Shown here one piece after another: positions 60,031 through 64,000 of a DNA stretch of 64,000 nucleotides. Numbering within the stretch: the first letter of the stretch is position 1; every line of letters begins with the position of its first letter. Source of the DNA: Bacteroidales bacterium (lineage in GTDB: Bacteria; Bacteroidota; Bacteroidia; Bacteroidales; Muribaculaceae); assembly GCA_019416285.1 (NCBI GenBank), contig DXXM01000001.1:62001-126000 (forward strand), read 5' to 3'. Made by a program: the position numbers and the translations under genes. The notes under the pieces are model-generated. The model was not told the DNA's origin and did no database searches. It saw nothing but the letters and a program-made list of their open reading frames with translations.

Positions 60031-60574
60031 AACCTTCGTAGTAATATGACTGGTCAATGCCTTTGAATATCACATCGCGGTCGTCGATTTCCGACGTGAG
60101 GGCCTGAGTGAGAAGAAAACGGAGCTCAAGGTCGTTGATGGGGCTGCGCTCCATGGCCTGAAGATAGAGAGTCTTGTCGACCTTGCGCCAGTCAATGACC
60201 TGACCAAGCGATTTGCGGAGCATCATGTCGAGCCAGATGCGTGTGGCACGTCCGTTGTCCTCCATGAAGGGGTGGGCGATGTTCATCTCCACATATTTGG
60301 CTATGATTTCGTCGAAAGTGCCTTCGGGCATGTTTTCTATGACGGGCAGAATCGCGTCGAGATACATCGAATTGGCAAAACGGAAGCCTCCCTTGGCGAT
60401 GTTGAGCGTGCGGATTTTTCCGGCAAAGTCATAGAGCCCTCCGAAGAGCGCGAGATGTATCTGCCGGAGGCCGGCCACGGTGCCGACCTCAATCTGATTT
60501 ATGCGTCCGCTTTCAAAGAGTTCGTAGGCTTTTTCGAGACTCAGCCGGTCAATGGATTCTTTGTTATTCGCCAT
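60020..60574 (-). CDS. Class III Fic-domain protein (NmFic-like)
   Basis: A 184-residue cytoplasmic Fic enzyme; the family transfers AMP from ATP to target hydroxyls. Layout and sequence resemble Neisseria meningitidis Fic: EVGTVAGLRQIHLALFGGLYDFAG (28-51 region), KGGFRFAN (61-68), the active-site loop HPFMEDNGRATR (101-112) and a C-terminal autoinhibitory helix SYYYEG (176-181), which fits the class III (S/T)xxxE(G/N) motif. The catalytic His101 and Arg109 are kept, but residue 106 is Asp where the consensus HPFx(D/E)GNGR has Gly. The gene has a -7 element 32 bp upstream and overlaps the AmpG-like gene by 11 nt, so they share a transcript. Confidence 0.93.
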   Translation of the reverse strand: MANNKESIDRLSLEKAYELFESGRINQIEVGTVAGLRQIHLALFGGLYDFAGKIRTLNIAKGGFRFANSMYLDAILPVIENMPEGTFDEIIAKYVEMNIAHPFMEDNGRATRIWLDMMLRKSLGQVIDWRKVDKTLYLQAMERSPINDLELRFLLTQALTSEIDDRDVIFKGIDQSYYYEGYEK

Positions 60575-60605
60575 GGGATAGTGTGGAAACTGGTTTCGGA
60601 AGCTA

Positions 60606-60613
60606 CAAAATTA
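60606..60613 (-). promoter_or_regulatory. -7 element of fic-ampG transcript
   Basis: Reads TAATTTTG on the minus strand, 32 bp before the Fic start. A -33 partner at standard spacing is missing. Confidence 0.4.
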
Positions 60614-60677
60614 CGCAATTGTTCGGGAAAATCTGCCAGTGACGGCAAAGAATCTTTGCAAATAGGGCAGGCGGCAA

Positions 60678-62012
60678 TCAGTAGAGCCGGGTGAGGGTGG
60701 CGCCGATGTAGTAGTGACTGAGAATCTCGCGGTAGGAGTAGCCGCGCTCGCCCATGATGGCGGCTCCTATCTGACAGAGGCCGACGCCGTGGCCCCAGCC
60801 TGCGCCGCGGAGGATGAAGCGGGCGGGGACTCCGGAGGCATCGGGGTCGAGAGCGTCAACGACGAAGGCGGAGCTGTAAAGATGGCTTTCGGAGAGAGTG
60901 CGGCGTATCATGAGCTCCTTGCCGATGATGCGCTCACCCTTTGTGCCGATGATTTTCAGCTCGCGGATGCGTCCGGAGGTGCCGCGGGTGAGGGGGACGA
61001 GGGCTTTTATGCGGCCGAGGTCCTCGCCGAGACGCGAGGCAACGAGGCGGGTGATTTTGTCCTGCGGGAGCTCTTCGGTCCAGCGGTAGAAGTCGGGGGT
61101 CTCGCGGTCGTAGCCGTTGAGAACCTGCGAGAGCACTGCGGGGTCGGAGGTGTTGCAGAAAGCGGCGGGAGAGTCGAGAATCCAGCGGCGGGCGTTTCCC
61201 TCAATGGTCAGATCGGGATAGTCTGTCTGATTGACGGCGTCGCGTCGAGCCTGAAGATAGGGGCGCGGACGGTCGTCCCAGCAGGTTTCGAAGAGCTCGA
61301 ACACTCCGCCGCAGCATTTCGAGAAGCGGGTGTCGCAGAGCTCGCCATCGAAGGTAAGCACCTCGCCGCGGGTGTCGGCCACGGCTCCGGCGGCGACGGG
61401 GGTGGAGACGCGGCTGATGCCCTGATAGCGCTGACAATGGTCGTCGGCGCAGACGTCGAAGTTAAGATGGTCCTCGCGATCCCAGTATTTGATAAGCGAG
61501 GGGCCGGGATTGAGGGCGCGGACGTCGGGATGCTTACCGGCGGGTGGCAGAGGGCGGTCGCTGCGGCCCATCATCGAGAGTACCCATCCGCGGGAGATGA
61601 CGGCGTGGGCGCGGAGAAGCTGGAGGGAAGAGGTGGAACTCATTTCGCTTGAAATCACGCTGACGAGATAGTCCTCCACGTTGACCAGGTTTATCGCCGT
61701 GAGCTTACCGTTTTCGACTATCAGGCGCAGGGATCCGCGGAAGCGCTGGTTTTCCTTGCGTTCCCAGTGGAAATCGACGCCGATAGTGACTCCTTCGAGC
61801 TCGAAAGAGTCGCCGGGATAGGAGGTGGGCTCGAATTCGACGGAGGTGAAGGTGGCGCCGTTCCAGCAGACGGCGAGGCCGGAGTCGCTGACGCGGGCTT
61901 CCTGACGGCCGCTGACGATTTCGCCGGAGGGGAGGGTGTAGAGGCCGGTCAGGGTGAAGGTGATGGCGGGGGCATTGAGGATTCCTACTTTGACGTGCGG
62001 TTCCTGAGTCAT
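60678..62012 (-). CDS. SpoIID/LytB-domain protein
   Basis: A 444-residue protein of the SpoIID family; the founding member is a lytic transglycosylase acting on peptidoglycan lacking stem peptides. The N-terminal part (about 1-95) is beta-rich (VKVGILNAPAITFTL), then the SpoIID domain: NVEDYLVSVISSEMSS (about 110-125, with the catalytic-type Glu), LLRAHAVISRGWVL, FDVCADDHCQRYQGIS with the conserved His-Cys pair, and GAGWGHGVGLCQIGA (about 408-422). No signal peptide is visible, so export is unclear, which is odd for a wall enzyme. Its ATG overlaps the stop of the DUF4922 gene by 4 nt (ATGA), so they are coupled. Confidence 0.9.
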   Translation of the reverse strand: MTQEPHVKVGILNAPAITFTLTGLYTLPSGEIVSGRQEARVSDSGLAVCWNGATFTSVEFEPTSYPGDSFELEGVTIGVDFHWERKENQRFRGSLRLIVENGKLTAINLVNVEDYLVSVISSEMSSTSSLQLLRAHAVISRGWVLSMMGRSDRPLPPAGKHPDVRALNPGPSLIKYWDREDHLNFDVCADDHCQRYQGISRVSTPVAAGAVADTRGEVLTFDGELCDTRFSKCCGGVFELFETCWDDRPRPYLQARRDAVNQTDYPDLTIEGNARRWILDSPAAFCNTSDPAVLSQVLNGYDRETPDFYRWTEELPQDKITRLVASRLGEDLGRIKALVPLTRGTSGRIRELKIIGTKGERIIGKELMIRRTLSESHLYSSAFVVDALDPDASGVPARFILRGAGWGHGVGLCQIGAAIMGERGYSYREILSHYYIGATLTRLY

Positions 62013-62944
62013 TGGAGTGAGGATTTTAGACGGTTGACGATTGAGTTGAAGGTTGAGAGCGGGAGGCCGACTTCCGAAAGTATCTCCGAGGCTGTGCGGG
62101 AGTCGACGCGGTCGAAATCCTCCTTGCGGGAGCAGACGATGGTGCCGAGCATCTCGACGGTGGCGGGGCTGACGAGCATCGGGGAGTCTGCTGCTGTGTA
62201 GCAGGCTGGGCGGTGCTTGCCGCGGGGTATAATGACAGTGCGGAGGGTGCGGCCGTCGGGGAGCAGGAGCATGACGATGTTCATCATCGGTTCGGTTTCA
62301 CCGGGAATCGAACCGCTCAGGGCTTCGGTGAGGGTGGCGAATAGCGGGGGGAGGGCGCTGTCGGCTGTCGATTCGATTATGAAGAGGGGATAGGGGGCTG
62401 CGTCGGTGGCGGCGTAGAGCGTCGCGCCGTCCCTGCGGCAGACGGGGTCGGCGGGGAGGGGGAGATGGAGTATGTTGCCGCAGCGGTCGGGCCCGATGGC
62501 CTGAAAGTGGAAGTGGTCGGGAGCGGAGGCGCCGCAGCGGGGGCCGTTGTAGAACACGCACATCCCTTCGAGTTCGCGGGCGAGTGCGGCCATGTCTGCG
62601 ATGCGGGCCGGTGTGATGGCCTGCGGCTCGTGGCGGAGGGAGGCTATGGTGAGATGGCGCTCTGAGAGGGGGAAGGGGTTGAGGAGCACTTCGTAGCCGC
62701 GCCAGAGCTCGGAGGTCTGTTCGGCCGGACGATTGGCTTTGCAGAGGAAGCAGGGGCGCGAGGCGATGCTTTTCGCGTCGGTACGTGCCGTGATGGAGGC
62801 GCGTCGGTGGTTGGCGAAAAGTTTTGAGAGTTTCCAGCCGGCGGGGGCGGCTCCCAGTTCGATATAGTGTCCTTCAGCGGCGCTCTGACGGATGCGGGCG
62901 AAGTTTTCGGCGGCGAGAGGCCAGGGGGCTAATTTACAATGCAT
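62009..62944 (-). CDS. DUF4922 protein, HIT-like nucleotidyltransferase fold
   Basis: A 311-residue cytoplasmic protein of the DUF4922 family. DAKSIASRPCFLCKANRP (about 57-74) supplies a CxxC pair as in galactose-1-P uridylyltransferase/HIT relatives, LLNPFPLSERHLTIA follows, and APDHFHFQA (about 139-147) is the HIT-like HxHxQ active-site triad, so nucleotide transfer or phosphorolysis is likely. A second domain fills the C-terminal 110 residues. The start codon lies inside an AT-rich palindromic repeat. The 4-nt overlap with the SpoIID gene and nearby glycosyltransferase gene indicate a conserved unit. Confidence 0.88.
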   Translation of the reverse strand: MHCKLAPWPLAAENFARIRQSAAEGHYIELGAAPAGWKLSKLFANHRRASITARTDAKSIASRPCFLCKANRPAEQTSELWRGYEVLLNPFPLSERHLTIASLRHEPQAITPARIADMAALARELEGMCVFYNGPRCGASAPDHFHFQAIGPDRCGNILHLPLPADPVCRRDGATLYAATDAAPYPLFIIESTADSALPPLFATLTEALSGSIPGETEPMMNIVMLLLPDGRTLRTVIIPRGKHRPACYTAADSPMLVSPATVEMLGTIVCSRKEDFDRVDSRTASEILSEVGLPLSTFNSIVNRLKSSLQ

Positions 62945-62970
62945 AATTCATAATGCACAATGCATAATAA
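62935..62970. repeat. AT-rich palindromic repeat, copy 5
   Basis: TGCATAATTCATAATGCACA and TGCATAATAA units, same family as 30120 and 34022. It covers the start codon of the DUF4922 gene and its upstream region. Confidence 0.7.
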
Positions 62971-63010
62971 TTTTTCGATGGATAATATTTTCTTCAAGCG
63001 AAATCACTTT

Positions 63011-63027
63011 ATAATTCATAATTCAGA
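63011..63027. repeat. AT-rich palindromic repeat, short copy 6
   Basis: A partial copy (ATAATTCATAATTCAGA) about 40 bp from copy 5, just past the stop of the glycosyltransferase gene on the minus strand. Confidence 0.5.
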
Positions 63028-63041
63028 ATATCGGGATGGGG

Positions 63042-63989
63042 TTAGCTTTGGGTGTTGAGGTGGATGCGGGAGTGGAGTTCGTGGGTGCGGATGCGGTCTT
63101 TATAGAGGTTGTTGCGGTTGATGCGCTCTTGGCTGAGGGCGTGGTCGGAGTTGCCTTCCCAGCGCCGGCAGGAGTAGAGGGATTCGTAGATACGCCCGAT
63201 GCGGTAGCGGCGGCTGATGGCGAGTCCCATCGCGTAGTCCTCGCCGTAGCTGACGTCGGGGAAGCCGATCTGCCGGGCTATCGGGGTGAAAAATGCTCGC
63301 GGAGCGCCGAGGCCGTTGATGCGGAGGGCATTGTTGGGGCCGTTGGCGTCGGTCCACTCGGCATGGTCGATGAGTCCGGGAGGAAGCGGATGCCCCTCGA
63401 AGTCGGTGAGGCTGTAGGAGCCTATCACCATAGCGCAGCCACATTCACGGAATTTGTCTACGATAAGCCGGAGGGTGTCGGGACGGCTGTAGATGTCGTC
63501 GCTGTCGAGCTGGACGGCGAAGCGGCCGCAGTCGGGTGAGTTAAGGCCGAGGTTCCAGCAGCCCCCTATGCCGGGAGCGGGGCCGGGGAGGGTAACGGTG
63601 TCGATGATTTTCAGACGGGGTTCGGTGGCTGCGATTCCGGCGAGGATTTCGGAGGTGCCGTCGTCGCTGCGGTTGTCGATGACTATCACATTGAAATCAA
63701 AGGGGGCCTGCTGCGAGAGAGCGCTGCGGACGGCGTCGGCAATGGTGCGGTGACGGTTGCGCACGGGGATGATGACGGAGGCTTCGACCGGGAAAGTGCC
63801 TTCGGTCAGGCTGACGGCGGGGTGTCTGTCGCCGTCGATGAAGGCGCCTATTTCGCGCAGATGGGCCGTGGCCGCCTGCTCCATCTCAATCTGTGAGGCG
63901 CGGTTGCGCGGGTCCACGTAGCGGAACTGGGCTTCGCCCCCGCCAGTACTGTCGGCTGTCTCCGCAACGGCGACATAGAGAGGCTCCAT
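63042..63989 (-). CDS. Glycosyltransferase family 2 protein, possibly cut by window edge
   Basis: At least 315 residues. Residues about 66-290 form a GT-A domain: EASVIIPVRNRHRTIADAVR (69-88), NVIVIDNRSDDGTSEIL, GIGGCWNLGL, and the metal-binding FAVQLDSDDIYSRPDTL (DxD-type), then DVSYGEDYAMGL (ED motif) near residue 245. The N-terminal 65 residues (MEPLYVAVAETADSTG and on) are not part of the GT-A fold. The frame is still open at the window end upstream of this ATG, so the true protein may be longer. It lies upstream of the DUF4922 and SpoIID genes. Acceptor unknown; a cell-envelope glycan is the general expectation. Confidence 0.85.
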   Translation of the reverse strand: MEPLYVAVAETADSTGGGEAQFRYVDPRNRASQIEMEQAATAHLREIGAFIDGDRHPAVSLTEGTFPVEASVIIPVRNRHRTIADAVRSALSQQAPFDFNVIVIDNRSDDGTSEILAGIAATEPRLKIIDTVTLPGPAPGIGGCWNLGLNSPDCGRFAVQLDSDDIYSRPDTLRLIVDKFRECGCAMVIGSYSLTDFEGHPLPPGLIDHAEWTDANGPNNALRINGLGAPRAFFTPIARQIGFPDVSYGEDYAMGLAISRRYRIGRIYESLYSCRRWEGNSDHALSQERINRNNLYKDRIRTHELHSRIHLNTQS

Positions 63990-64000
63990 GATGTGGGTTA

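Overview
The window is chromosomal DNA from a Bacteroidales bacterium, most likely a gut Muribaculaceae/Bacteroides relative. The evidence is a SusC/SusD polysaccharide-utilisation locus (PUL), many Ser/Ala-Cys lipobox lipoproteins, Bacteroidetes-type promoters (TTTG/TTG, about 20 bp, TAnnTTTG), a single-chain eukaryote-like glycyl-tRNA synthetase, and housekeeping gene orders typical of Bacteroidales. No rRNA, tRNA, CRISPR, prophage or transposase gene was seen.

Layout. 1-5.1 kb (+): glycyl-tRNA synthetase, LemA, FKBP isomerase, tRNA-guanine transglycosylase and an LptF/LptG permease, ending at a very long hairpin. 5.2-11.5 kb (-): an Asn/Pro-rich repeat protein, then the sppA-lpxK-PNP-thiL operon. 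11.8-35.4 kb (+): a PUL aimed at (acetylated) glucomannan. It has an AraC regulator, GH5_2 endoglucanase-like, SASA-type acetylesterase (signal peptide out of frame), GH5_7 mannanase, SusC, SusD, two IPT-type surface glycan-binding proteins, a GH26 mannanase with an inserted CBM-like module, GH94 cellobiose phosphorylase, a second GH26, GH130 mannosylglucose phosphorylase, GPH symporter and mannobiose/cellobiose 2-epimerase. A strong bidirectional terminator closes it. 35.5-46.2 kb: a lipoprotein plus barrel pair, a GH13 amylase, a U32 protease-family protein, a repeat-bearing orphan, a DUF486 membrane protein, a secreted 5'-nucleotidase and a GH97 glycosidase. 46.4-53.3 kb (-): QueE, QueD, CCA-adding enzyme, M24 peptidase, META lipoprotein, two small membrane proteins, a SanA-like protein and a TSCPD protein. 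53.5-56.2 kb (+): dCMP deaminase, S41 protease, 5-FTHF cyclo-ligase. 56.3-64 kb (-): a cell-wall salvage group (BadF-type kinase, NamZ/GH171, AmpG-like permease, Fic enzyme, SpoIID protein, DUF4922 protein, GT2).

How the PUL probably works (inference from known families): surface GH26/GH5 enzymes and the esterase trim glucomannan; SGBPs and SusCD capture and import oligosaccharides; the second GH26 yields mannobiose; a GPH symporter brings disaccharides into the cytoplasm. The epimerase turns mannobiose into mannosyl-glucose, GH130 phosphorolyses this to mannose-1-P plus glucose, and GH94 phosphorolyses cellobiose. Both phosphorylases conserve bond energy as sugar phosphates.

Points most worth following up: the GH26 with a CBM-like module inside its barrel; the inverted plus 21-bp-spaced direct repeats before the GH94 gene; the CT-repeat frame break in the esterase signal peptide; the NmFic-like Fic protein with Asp in place of a key Gly, overlapping an ampG-like gene; tandem terminators in a divergent gap; and an AT-rich palindromic repeat family that abuts several start codons.
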